Shown in pieces: positions 7,385 to 13,277 of a stretch of DNA of 13,277 bases; position 1 is the first letter of the stretch; every line of letters begins with the position of its first letter. Under the pieces are notes generated by a model that had not been told where the DNA came from, ran no database searches, and saw only the letters and a program-made list of their open reading frames with translations. This stretch comes from M3007 sp964539805 (GTDB lineage: Bacteria; Bacteroidota; Bacteroidia; Chitinophagales; Saprospiraceae). Where the stretch lies: positions 1-13,277 of the forward strand of contig CAZIKN010000144.1 in the NCBI GenBank assembly GCA_964539805.1, in the 5' to 3' direction. The translations under genes were made by a program, and so were the position numbers.

Positions 7385-8084
7385 AGATTTGTCAAAAAAA
7401 TACGCAAATTTCCCGGACAGCCTGAAAACAGCGGCAGCTAAACAAGCGGTGGATAGTTTGATCCGAAGCATTAGCGCGGATTTTTCTGTCAAAATGACCA
7501 TACGGGACGATAAGGACTCCATCAGTACCGTAACCAAAATTGACAGTGTACCCGTAAATCTGTTTGGCGAACGATTCCGGGTTTCGATGACGGACATTGG
7601 TCGGTATGATGCCGAGCAAATCATCAAAATTTATGGCCTTGATAATTGGATTGATCGCATACTGATTAGGCAGCTGATCAAAACATTAAATGCGCCGGAA
7701 GAGTTGATACACAGTTATATAGGCAGTGCATCCTGGGCCATCCTTGCTTTGAGTGCTCTCATGGCCTTTTTTCTGAAATTCCTGTATTGGCGTCAAAAAC
7801 GCTTCTACGTGGAGCATTTTATTTTTATGCTTCATTACCACACAGGGATTATGCTGATGTCGGTATTGACCTTGGCCGCTATTCATTTTGGCCTGTTGGG
7901 CGATGGGTGGGTGGCCCTTCCTATCCTGTTTTCTTTTGCAGGCCTATTTTTTGCCTTACGGCGTTTTTATGGCGGCAAAATTTTGGGGACATTGTTCAAA
8001 TGGCTTGTTTTTAATATTTTATACCTGTTTGGCTTTGTGCTTATGTTCGTTGTGGGCATGCTTTTGGTCTTTGCCATATTCTGA
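7377..8084 (+). CDS. DUF3667 family protein, C-terminal part (frameshifted)
   Basis: Continues the preceding reading frame after the A9 run. The nominal TTG start at 7377 is probably only a frame landmark; the part is best read as the 3' portion of one gene spanning 6995-8084. It holds a soluble stretch followed by several hydrophobic helices, about 121-140, 152-172, 176-193 and 203-235 counted from the TTG. The motif FYVEHFIFMLHYHTG is the hallmark of DUF3667 proteins and shows that both pieces belong to one family member. The TTG overlaps the upstream TGA, so coupled re-initiation giving two polypeptides is also conceivable. The sequence downstream of the shift is otherwise undamaged, with no further stops, which argues against an old pseudogene. 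Confidence 0.78.
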   Translation: MAEDLSKKYANFPDSLKTAAAKQAVDSLIRSISADFSVKMTIRDDKDSISTVTKIDSVPVNLFGERFRVSMTDIGRYDAEQIIKIYGLDNWIDRILIRQLIKTLNAPEELIHSYIGSASWAILALSALMAFFLKFLYWRQKRFYVEHFIFMLHYHTGIMLMSVLTLAAIHFGLLGDGWVALPILFSFAGLFFALRRFYGGKILGTLFKWLVFNILYLFGFVLMFVVGMLLVFAIF

Positions 8085-8105
8085 TCAAAAGTATTATAAA
8101 CAATA

Positions 8106-8507
8106 TTATGCAGGTATGGACTGGCACAGCTCCACCAACACGCCATTGCTGGATTTGGGATGCAAAAACACAACCCATTTGTTATCGGCGCCACGCTTGG
8201 GCTCACGGTTGAGGGGAACAAAACCCTTGGCCTCAAGTCGGGCCACCTCTGCACGAATATCGGACACCTCAAAAGCCAGGTGGTGAATGCCCTCACCGCG
8301 TTTTTCGATGAATTTGGCAATTGGGCTTTCGGGATCCGTAGCCTCCAAAAGCTCCAGCTTGCTCTCTCCCACCTGAAAAAAAGAAGTTGCAACATGTTCA
8401 CTTTCAACGCGTTCAATTTTATAGTGGGCTTCGCCAAGCAGTTTGGCAAAAAGTGCATTGCTTTCTGACATATTTTTAACCGCAATGCCTATGTGATCAA
8501 TTTTCAT
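8106..8507 (-). CDS. mce: Methylmalonyl-CoA epimerase
   Basis: Interconverts (2R)- and (2S)-methylmalonyl-CoA (EC 5.1.99.1), linking propionyl-CoA or succinate metabolism to methylmalonyl-CoA mutase. The 133-residue length and layout fit the vicinal-oxygen-chelate fold. Its first half begins KIDHIGIAV, giving metal ligand His5, and continues to SKLELLEATDPESPIAKF. The second half has GEGIHHLAFEV (His75/His76 region) and ends with NGVLVELCQ, giving ligand Glu126. RGEGIHHLAFEV together with LLEATDPESPIAKF is typical of this enzyme rather than of general glyoxalases. The gene starts 3 bp after the HU/CCDC81-SPOR gene ends, so the two are co-transcribed, although no functional link is evident. 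Mutase genes are not in the window. It converges on the DUF3667 gene with a 21-bp gap. Confidence 0.93.
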   Translation of the reverse strand: MKIDHIGIAVKNMSESNALFAKLLGEAHYKIERVESEHVATSFFQVGESKLELLEATDPESPIAKFIEKRGEGIHHLAFEVSDIRAEVARLEAKGFVPLNREPKRGADNKWVVFLHPKSSNGVLVELCQSIPA

Positions 8508-8510
8508 CCT

Positions 8511-9656
8511 TTACTTTTTTTTGATCCAAATTTGTTTTTCTCCAGTTAATTTACTGATAGACAGCATTTTATCTTGCACTTCCTTAATATTGTGGTAATA
8601 GAACTTTACCCCTATTTGGTATCCGCCCTTACGCACTTCATACAGTTCATACCCGGCATTGCGCAACATGCCCCGCAAGCGATCCGCATTGTTTTTTTCC
8701 TGCAAGGTTGCCACGATCAGAATGCACTCACGCCCTCCTTTTTTCTCTTTGAGGGTATTACGCGCCTCATCCATTTTTTCTGCCGCTGATTGCGAGGCTG
8801 TTTTGTCTGTTTTTACCGGGGTTACCACTTCTTTCTCTTCGGGTTTGATGTCTTTGACCGCAGGTTCAACTTCTTTTTCCTTAGGCGCAACGGTGTTTTT
8901 TTCTGCTTTTCCATTTTTATCCTCCACAGAAACAACAGGATTTTCGATTTTCCCACCCGCTTTTTGCTGCCTCCACACCCAGTAGGCGGCTGCCAATATC
9001 AACAAAACAAGTACGGCTATAAGGAGCGGCACGAATTCATTGCCCCGTTTTTCAACAGGGGCCTCCGCTGCCACAGGTACAACAGGCGGAGGAGCAACAG
9101 CAGCGGACTGGTCAGCAGTGGTGCCGGGCGGCGCTGCTACTGTTTCTGTTTTTACCGATGGGGCTGGCGGAGCTGGGGACGCAACGGGCGGCGAAGCGGG
9201 TGTATTGCTGGTTTCGGCCTGCACTTCGCGTGAACGCGCAATCGGATGGAATTGCAGGGGTGGCAAACCGAATGACTCCGGGTTGAAATTGGTCGTATCC
9301 GGCAGGAACTGGATTTTTTGTACATAGTTTTTGTACAAACGCCCTACGCCACGCAGGGTAACGATCTCGCGGCGGTTGAGCAAATCCTGCATGTTATCCA
9401 CAAATTCACGTACGGAATTGCGGGCATCCTCGGTGTTCATACCGTAGGTTTTGGCTACGTCTTGCACCAACAGGCCGTCATCCGTTGTGATATTTTCATT
9501 AAAGGTCAAAGATTTTGAGGGTGGGGCTACCGTTCCACCGACGTAGTCCGTCGAGGCTGGAGCCGGTCTTGCTGAAAACGCACCAAATCCTGGGATTGTA
9601 AGAGCATCGTGCAGGAACAACAGTTTTTCTATATGCGTGGCAATGTCAATCTGCAT
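8511..9656 (-). CDS. HU/CCDC81-like and SPOR domain membrane protein
   Basis: A 381-residue single-pass protein if started at the ATG at 9656. Residues 1-~55 and ~60-130 resemble the paired HU-CCDC81 bacterial domains, a DNA-binding-HU-like fold common in Bacteroidota (IPGFGAF in the first, VTLRGVGRLY in the second). Residues about 145-205 are a Pro/Ala/Val-rich linker. A membrane helix lies at about 208-227, ending in WVWRQQK. A Lys/Glu-rich stretch (235-308) leads to a C-terminal SPOR domain (about 309-379), a peptidoglycan-binding fold that recognises denuded glycan strands at division sites. The expected topology is HU-like domains in the cytoplasm and SPOR in the periplasm. A role in cell envelope or division is inferred from SPOR. 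A longer TTG start at 9728 exists, but the extra 24 residues do not resemble the family. Followed by mce after 3 bp. Confidence 0.88.
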   Translation of the reverse strand: MQIDIATHIEKLLFLHDALTIPGFGAFSARPAPASTDYVGGTVAPPSKSLTFNENITTDDGLLVQDVAKTYGMNTEDARNSVREFVDNMQDLLNRREIVTLRGVGRLYKNYVQKIQFLPDTTNFNPESFGLPPLQFHPIARSREVQAETSNTPASPPVASPAPPAPSVKTETVAAPPGTTADQSAAVAPPPVVPVAAEAPVEKRGNEFVPLLIAVLVLLILAAAYWVWRQQKAGGKIENPVVSVEDKNGKAEKNTVAPKEKEVEPAVKDIKPEEKEVVTPVKTDKTASQSAAEKMDEARNTLKEKKGGRECILIVATLQEKNNADRLRGMLRNAGYELYEVRKGGYQIGVKFYYHNIKEVQDKMLSISKLTGEKQIWIKKK

Positions 9657-9748
9657 GGAATAAGCAGGGCTTAAATAATGATCGGGTTGGGGATTAAAAA
9701 AACCGTTGGCGAAGAGCCTTAAAATCAATTACTGCGCCAAAATGAAGG

Positions 9749-9756
9749 CAAAGTTA
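9749..9756 (-). promoter_or_regulatory. Bacteroidota -7 promoter element for the HU/CCDC81-SPOR gene
   Basis: Read on the minus strand this is TAACTTTG, matching TAnnTTTG. It would give a leader of about 85 nucleotides before the ATG at 9656. The -33 element is not clear. Its location upstream of this ATG, and of the alternative TTG, agrees with transcription of the SPOR-mce unit. Confidence 0.42.
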
Positions 9757-9837
9757 GTTTTTTATCATTGGATATTAAATTCTTATACTATTTAGGGTAA
9801 AAAAGTTGAAAAAAAGGCAAAAATGGATTAAAAATGA

Positions 9838-9871
9838 TTTGGTGTAAAATTAACAATAAGTCGTAGGTTTG
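9838..9871 (+). promoter_or_regulatory. Bacteroidota-type promoter of the NUDIX regulator gene
   Basis: TTTG at 9838-9841 and TAGGTTTG at 9864-9871, separated by 22 bases, fit the -33 / -7 promoter pattern of Bacteroidota. Transcription would start near 9878, about 27 bases before the ATG at 9905. This is the best-formed promoter in the window. The imperfect palindrome at 9843-9855 lies between the two elements. Confidence 0.6.
9843..9855. promoter_or_regulatory. Possible operator palindrome
   Basis: TGTAAAATTAACA is a 13-base imperfect palindrome with one mismatched pair around a central A. It sits between the -33 and -7 elements of the NUDIX regulator promoter, a good place for repressor binding. 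Autoregulation by the NUDIX protein is an inference. AT-rich DNA yields such palindromes by chance. Confidence 0.25.
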
Positions 9872-9904
9872 CGCCCTATCATTCTTCTTAACGCAAACAA
9901 TAAA

Positions 9905-10660
9905 ATGAGTGAAGTTGACAGCTTTTTCAAATCCGCCTTTTCTGTTGACAATGTTATTTTTGGATTTGATGCTGGCGAATTAAAGGTTTTGCAAATTTAT
10001 CGCGGTGCCGCTCCATTTAAAGGCAAATGGGCCTTACCCGGTGATCTTGTCTATCCCAATGAGGACCTGGACACCGCTGCCGCTCGCGTACTGGAGCAAC
10101 TTACCGGACTAAAAGGCGTGTATCTGGAACAGGTAAAAACATTTGGTGCGGTGGATCGTCACCCGCTTGGCAGGGTTATCACCGTCGCCTATTACTCTCT
10201 GATCAAAGTGAGTGATTTCACGCTTACGCCTGCCTCTTTTGCACAATCAGCACAATGGCAGTCCATTAGGGAGATGCGTGATCTGGCTTTTGACCACAAT
10301 GAAATCCTGAACACCTGCCTGCGCCGCTTACAGCGCAAGGTGCGCACAGAGCCTATAGGTTTTGAGCTCCTCCCGCAAAAATTCACGCTTACCGAGCTGC
10401 AACAATTATATGAAGCCATTCTCGCCCTGCCCAAAGAAGAAGGATTGGACAAAAGGAATTTTCGCAAAAAATTCCTTTCCATGAACCTTCTGGTGGAATG
10501 CCCTGAAATTCAGGAAGGCGTAGCGCACCGCCCGGCAAAATTGTACAAATTTGACCGCAATAAATATCGCCAATTACTGTCAGAAGGTTTTAACTTTGAC
10601 ATTCGATTGGCTGTATCTCCTCGCGCTAAAAAACAGCGAAAAGCCGCATTGGCTTATTGA
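9905..10660 (+). CDS. NUDIX-fold transcriptional regulator (NrtR/AraR-like)
   Basis: A 251-residue protein with an N-terminal NUDIX fold (about 10-145) and a C-terminal winged helix (about 155-235). The start AFSVDNVIFGFD and the segment FTLTELQQLYEAIL, then DKRNFRKKFLSM, match the architecture of NrtR/AraR-type regulators, which bind a nucleotide sugar or ADP-ribose compound and control NAD or sugar metabolism genes. The NUDIX box is degenerate: after Gly46 and Glu53 comes Arg61-V-L-E-Q-L-T-Gly68, where the REUxEE glutamates are replaced by V, Q and L. Hydrolase activity is therefore unlikely, while ligand sensing may persist. The ATG at 9905 fits the family and has a good promoter; a longer frame to 9869 would begin at or before the predicted transcription start. 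The target genes cannot be deduced from the neighbours. Annotation pipelines may call it simply a NUDIX hydrolase. Confidence 0.85.
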   Translation: MSEVDSFFKSAFSVDNVIFGFDAGELKVLQIYRGAAPFKGKWALPGDLVYPNEDLDTAAARVLEQLTGLKGVYLEQVKTFGAVDRHPLGRVITVAYYSLIKVSDFTLTPASFAQSAQWQSIREMRDLAFDHNEILNTCLRRLQRKVRTEPIGFELLPQKFTLTELQQLYEAILALPKEEGLDKRNFRKKFLSMNLLVECPEIQEGVAHRPAKLYKFDRNKYRQLLSEGFNFDIRLAVSPRAKKQRKAALAY

Positions 10661-10663
10661 GAA

Positions 10664-10704
10664 AATGTGGAGGAATGTGATAATACGGGAAATGTGATAA
10701 TGTG
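10664..10704. repeat. Second ATAATGTG-type repeat array
   Basis: Four AATGTG cores start at 10664, 10674, 10691 and 10699, the last two in the same 8-base period as the array at 5976-5997. The array begins four bases after the NUDIX regulator stop codon. It is less regular than the first copy. Confidence 0.55.
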
Positions 10705-10762
10705 ATGATTGCTATAGTTATGGATTGAAAATCAACGTTTTGTACGGTTTTTTGTTTTAGCC

Positions 10763-10789
10763 GGGATTTCAGGATAAACAGGATTATCG
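10763..10789. repeat. Short GGATT-type tandem units of about 9 bp
   Basis: Three consecutive units beginning GGAT at 10764, 10772 and 10781 (GGATTTCA, GGATAAACA, GGATTATCG). The pattern resembles GGATTnnCA-like intergenic repeats that I recall from many bacterial genomes. It directly precedes the 23-bp direct repeat. Confidence 0.5.
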
Positions 10790-10791
10790 GA

Positions 10792-10837
10792 GGCTCGTCC
10801 GACCTAAAAGGGCGGGCTTGTCCGACCTAAAAGGGCA
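10792..10837. repeat. Tandem direct repeat, two units of 23 bp
   Basis: Units 10792-10814 and 10815-10837 differ at two positions (C/T at the fifth base and G/A at the last). Both contain GTCCGACCTAAAAGGGC. They lie 40 bases upstream of the small membrane protein ahead of aroC. Together with the two arrays before it, this fills most of the 217-base gap; I see no small gene there. Confidence 0.8.
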
Positions 10838-10877
10838 GATTTGCCAAACCCAAATTTTAACCCAAGTAACCCACACC

Positions 10878-11108
10878 ATGCTCTTGAAATGGCTTCTTAC
10901 CGCGTTGGCCATGATTTGGCTTTACCAGGCCATTCAACAACTTTTGCTGCCCAATGGTGGCAGGCAGCAGTACCATGCACCGCCGCCGCCACAGCCCAAA
11001 CCCAAGGCCCCTGACCCAGCGCCGCGCCCGGAAGGCGAGATCGTGATAGAGCGCAAAAACAAAGAAAAAACAGAGGGCGAATACATTGATTATGAAGAAA
11101 TTAAGTAA
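10878..11108 (+). CDS. Small membrane-anchored protein, DUF4834-like
   Basis: A 76-residue protein. The first ~20 residues form a membrane helix (LLKWLLTALAMIWLYQAI). A Pro/Lys/Ala-rich segment follows, then a charged tail that ends GEYIDYEEIK. A single N-terminal helix with a linker and a terminal GEYIDYEEI-type motif is the pattern I associate with DUF4834 proteins of Bacteroidota, whose function is unknown. The ATG at 10878 is preferred to the frame opening at 10818, because that extension runs through the 23-bp repeat and lacks hydrophobic or family-like sequence. The stop is followed 3 bp later by aroC, so the two are translated from the same mRNA. The tight coupling suggests conserved order but not necessarily shared function. 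Confidence 0.7.
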   Translation: MLLKWLLTALAMIWLYQAIQQLLLPNGGRQQYHAPPPPQPKPKAPDPAPRPEGEIVIERKNKEKTEGEYIDYEEIK

Positions 11109-11111
11109 ACC

Positions 11112-12194
11112 ATGAACACTTTTGGCCACAGCTTTCGCGTCACTACCTTTGGCGAATCACATGGCAAAGCCATTGGTTGCATCATTGACGGCTGCCCATC
11201 CGGCCTTGTTTTTGACCTTGATTTTGTACAACAGGAACTGGATCGGCGCAAGCCAGGGCAAAGTGCCATCGTAACCCAACGCAAGGAAAGCGATACCGCC
11301 CAGGTGTTGAGCGGCGTCTTTGAAGGCTTGACCACCGGAACGCCCATTGCCCTGCTCATCCTGAATGAGGATCAGCGCTCCAAGGACTATGACCACTTGG
11401 CCAAAGCTTTCAGGCCCAGCCATGCAGACTACAGCTGGTTTGCCAAATTCGGCCACCGTGATTACCGGGGAGGCGGGCGCAGCAGTGCCCGTGAAACAGC
11501 CGCCCGCGTGGCTGCAGGCGCTGTCGCCAAAATGCTGCTAAAACACTATCATATTGATATTCAAGCCTATGTAAGTCAGGTAGGTCATTTGGTTGTGGAA
11601 AAACAATACTCAGATCTCGATCTTTCCCTTACCGAAACCAATGCCGTTCGTTGCCCTGATCCTGACATGGCCGCCCAAATGGAAGCCCTGATACGAGCAG
11701 TGCGAAAAGATGGCGATACCATTGGAGGGGTTATCACCGGCATCGCAACCGGTTGCCCGCCCGGACTTGGCGAACCTGTTTTTGACAAATTACATGCTGA
11801 TCTGGGCAAGGCCATGCTCAGCATAAACGCAGCCAAAGGATTTGAATATGGTTCCGGCTTCGCAGGTGTGCGCCTGCGCGGTAGTGAACATAATGAAAAA
11901 GTACCTAATCCGAGCATAGTAGCCGGGCGCGAGAGGATGTCCGGCGGCACTTCCGGTGGGATAGAAGGGGGCATTTCCAAGGGCACAGACATCCATTTCC
12001 GTGTAGCATTCAAGCCCGTGGCCACCATCATGCGCGAACAGGAAAGCTTTGACGAGGCTGGCGAGCCGGTCATCATAACAGGAAAAGGCCGCCATGACCC
12101 CTGCGTACTGCCACGAGCAGTACCCATTGTGGAGGCCATGACGGCCTTGGTATTGGCCGATCATCTGCTCAGGATAAGAGGAAACAAATTGTGA
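11112..12194 (+). CDS. aroC: Chorismate synthase AroC
   Basis: Last common step of the shikimate pathway (EC 4.2.3.5): converts 5-enolpyruvylshikimate 3-phosphate to chorismate, using reduced FMN that is not consumed overall. At 360 residues it has normal length. Signature 1 is GESHGKAIGCIIDG at 14-27 with catalytic His17. The second conserved His is in RPSHADYSW (His104). Signature 2 is HRDYRGGGRSSARETAAR at 115-132. Toward the end MSGGTSGGIEGGISKG and GRHDPCVLPRAVPIVEAM are the FMN- and substrate-binding signatures. The product feeds Phe, Tyr, Trp, folate and menaquinone synthesis. It is co-transcribed with the small upstream gene. Its TGA directly abuts the stop codon of the opposing T9SS client gene, leaving no intergenic base. 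Confidence 0.97.
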   Translation: MNTFGHSFRVTTFGESHGKAIGCIIDGCPSGLVFDLDFVQQELDRRKPGQSAIVTQRKESDTAQVLSGVFEGLTTGTPIALLILNEDQRSKDYDHLAKAFRPSHADYSWFAKFGHRDYRGGGRSSARETAARVAAGAVAKMLLKHYHIDIQAYVSQVGHLVVEKQYSDLDLSLTETNAVRCPDPDMAAQMEALIRAVRKDGDTIGGVITGIATGCPPGLGEPVFDKLHADLGKAMLSINAAKGFEYGSGFAGVRLRGSEHNEKVPNPSIVAGRERMSGGTSGGIEGGISKGTDIHFRVAFKPVATIMREQESFDEAGEPVIITGKGRHDPCVLPRAVPIVEAMTALVLADHLLRIRGNKL

Positions 12195-13277
12195 TTACTG
12201 CTTAAGCACTTTGCCCAGTGCTACAAATCTGTCGCTCCTTATACTTAACAGGTACAACCCTGCGGGATAAGCACTCAGGTCAGGCCATTGCCCGTTAGTA
12301 AATCGAGGATTGCAATACACCATGCGTCCAGCTGAATCATGTACACTTAAGGTCACATTTTCATCAAAATCAGCCCATTGTGAAATATCCGAACCGAGAA
12401 TAGGCCCATCGGTCAGGGATGGATATAGGCTAAAGTGACGGACTTGAATAGGGTCATGGAGGGCCAATTTTGTAGGCGGCACAATGTCGCCCCAAACTTT
12501 GGAGCCATTGCGGCAGCCCAGGAGCAGTTCATAATAATAACCGCTTATATACTCAGCGCGATATTCGGAATATCCACATGCGCTGTGAGCACCCACTACT
12601 TCATGAATATCCGTTAACAATCCGATTTCGCAATCCTTGGGGAGAAATATTCCTAACTGTGTCTCTGCGCGCATGTGGAGCGCCTCGACATCATCAAATT
12701 TCCCTGCGCTGTACATGAGGGTTTTGTCCTGCACGTACCGTGATTTGGACTCATGCAGCCAGCCCGGCACCCCGTTGATACAGGGCTCAAGCTGCTCCCG
12801 AACTAAGACGCGAATATATTTGGGATCAACGGTGTAAGAACTATCCGTGCTTAAAATAACCCCGCCAGCACCTTTTTTTTGTTTGATGGTCAATGTTTTG
12901 CGATATGACCTTAGTGTGATGTCCTGTGCTGTTGCTTTTACCTCCAACAAAGAATCTAAGTGATACGCTGTAGTCTCGGTGTTGGAAATATAGGAAAAGG
13001 ATATTGTCTGCCATTTATACACATTGCCAATCTTATAATTGGACATAAAAGACGCATAATCAGGAACTAAGCCAAAATTATCGGCACCTTGCCGACAGCC
13101 GACAAGGGTTTGCATTTCGGGTATTGTGCCCTCGGATAAAAGATCAAGGGGCAGGTAGCGCACAAAGCCAAATTTTTCTGTCAGCATTAATTCCGCATTA
13201 GTGAAGGCGTTGTTGACCAATACGGAATTCTTGTACGGCCTTACCCGAAACTGCCGGGCCGCTGTCTTTATCCCAAA
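12195..13277 (-). CDS. T9SS-sorted secreted protein of unknown function (5' partial)
   Basis: The frame is open to the right edge, so the N-terminus and any signal peptide lie outside the window; 360 residues are visible. An apparent TTG start at 13220 is not convincing, since the 19 preceding codons are also open. Numbering from that TTG, residues about 260-341 form a T9SS sorting domain: FSLYPSL, VTLSVHDSAGRMVY, LSAYPAGLYLLSI and the basic end KVLKQ. The part before it has no domain I recognise. It includes two similar GCRxG turns (residues 41-45 and 235-239) and several cysteines (42, 147, 197, 215, 236). The protein is probably exported and surface-bound or released. Its function cannot be deduced, and it shares no clear module with the other two T9SS clients beyond the sorting domain. 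Confidence 0.85.
   Translation of the reverse strand, partial: FGIKTAARQFRVRPYKNSVLVNNAFTNAELMLTEKFGFVRYLPLDLLSEGTIPEMQTLVGCRQGADNFGLVPDYASFMSNYKIGNVYKWQTISFSYISNTETTAYHLDSLLEVKATAQDITLRSYRKTLTIKQKKGAGGVILSTDSSYTVDPKYIRVLVREQLEPCINGVPGWLHESKSRYVQDKTLMYSAGKFDDVEALHMRAETQLGIFLPKDCEIGLLTDIHEVVGAHSACGYSEYRAEYISGYYYELLLGCRNGSKVWGDIVPPTKLALHDPIQVRHFSLYPSLTDGPILGSDISQWADFDENVTLSVHDSAGRMVYCNPRFTNGQWPDLSAYPAGLYLLSIRSDRFVALGKVLKQ

Noticed and set aside
8160..8468. A long open frame on the plus strand opposite mce
   Set aside because: The minus strand encodes a clear methylmalonyl-CoA epimerase with its metal ligands; the plus-strand frame shows no family features.
9657..9728. N-terminal extension of the HU/CCDC81-SPOR protein from a TTG at 9728
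   Set aside because: The extra 24 residues have no similarity to the family and the ATG at 9656 begins directly at the first HU-like domain.
10836..10843. A TAnnTTTG-like promoter element ahead of the small gene and aroC
   Set aside because: CAGATTTG has a mismatch in the TA positions and the nearest TTG upstream is at too short a spacing.
11585..12139. A 184-codon open frame antisense to aroC
   Set aside because: It lies wholly opposite the conserved second half of chorismate synthase and has Pro/Ser-rich, shadow-like composition.

Overview
The window is a gene-dense stretch of a Bacteroidota chromosome. Three genes encode proteins with the C-terminal sorting domain of the type IX secretion system (T9SS). 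Several gene starts are preceded by the Bacteroidota -7 promoter element TAnnTTTG. The HYR-repeat adhesin, the DUF3667 membrane protein and the HU/CCDC81-SPOR protein are all families typical of this phylum. A Saprospiraceae- or Chitinophagales-like organism is a reasonable guess, but the sequence alone does not settle it.

Layout. (1) Positions 1-4764, plus strand: two consecutive secreted proteins. The first is cut by the left edge and carries two copies of a beta-rich domain plus two copies of a WNW/IKGQ module. After a strong terminator comes a 1022-residue protein with a signal peptide, another copy of that beta-rich domain, a cadherin-like region, eight HYR repeats and a sorting domain. 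(2) Positions 4777-6945, minus strand: lipA, a GatB/YqeY-domain gene and lptB, the last two only 4 bp apart. (3) Positions 6995-8084, plus strand: a DUF3667 zinc-ribbon membrane protein, divergent from lipA and split by a frameshift at a run of nine A. (4) Positions 8106-9656, minus strand: an HU/CCDC81-SPOR membrane protein followed 3 bp later by methylmalonyl-CoA epimerase. (5) Positions 9905-10660, plus strand: a NUDIX-fold protein with a degenerate NUDIX box and a C-terminal winged helix, probably a transcription regulator of the NrtR/AraR type. (6) Positions 10878-12194, plus strand: a small membrane-anchored protein and aroC (chorismate synthase), 3 bp apart. (7) Positions 12195-13277, minus strand: a third T9SS client, cut by the right edge; its stop codon directly abuts that of aroC.

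The genes do not form one pathway. Housekeeping functions (lipoate synthesis, LPS export, propionate/methylmalonyl-CoA metabolism, aromatic amino-acid synthesis) lie between secreted-protein genes. Two intergenic stretches (5969-6060 and 10661-10877) hold short repeat arrays that look like dispersed genomic repeats. I saw no CRISPR array, tRNA or rRNA gene, transposase, phage gene or defence system. No intergenic gap exceeds 300 bases; the largest are 9657-9904 (divergent promoters) and 10661-10877 (repeats).

I did not find a convincing undescribed system. The observations most worth checking are the A9 frameshift in the DUF3667 gene, the beta-rich domain shared by the two adjacent secreted proteins, and the possible operator in front of the NUDIX regulator.
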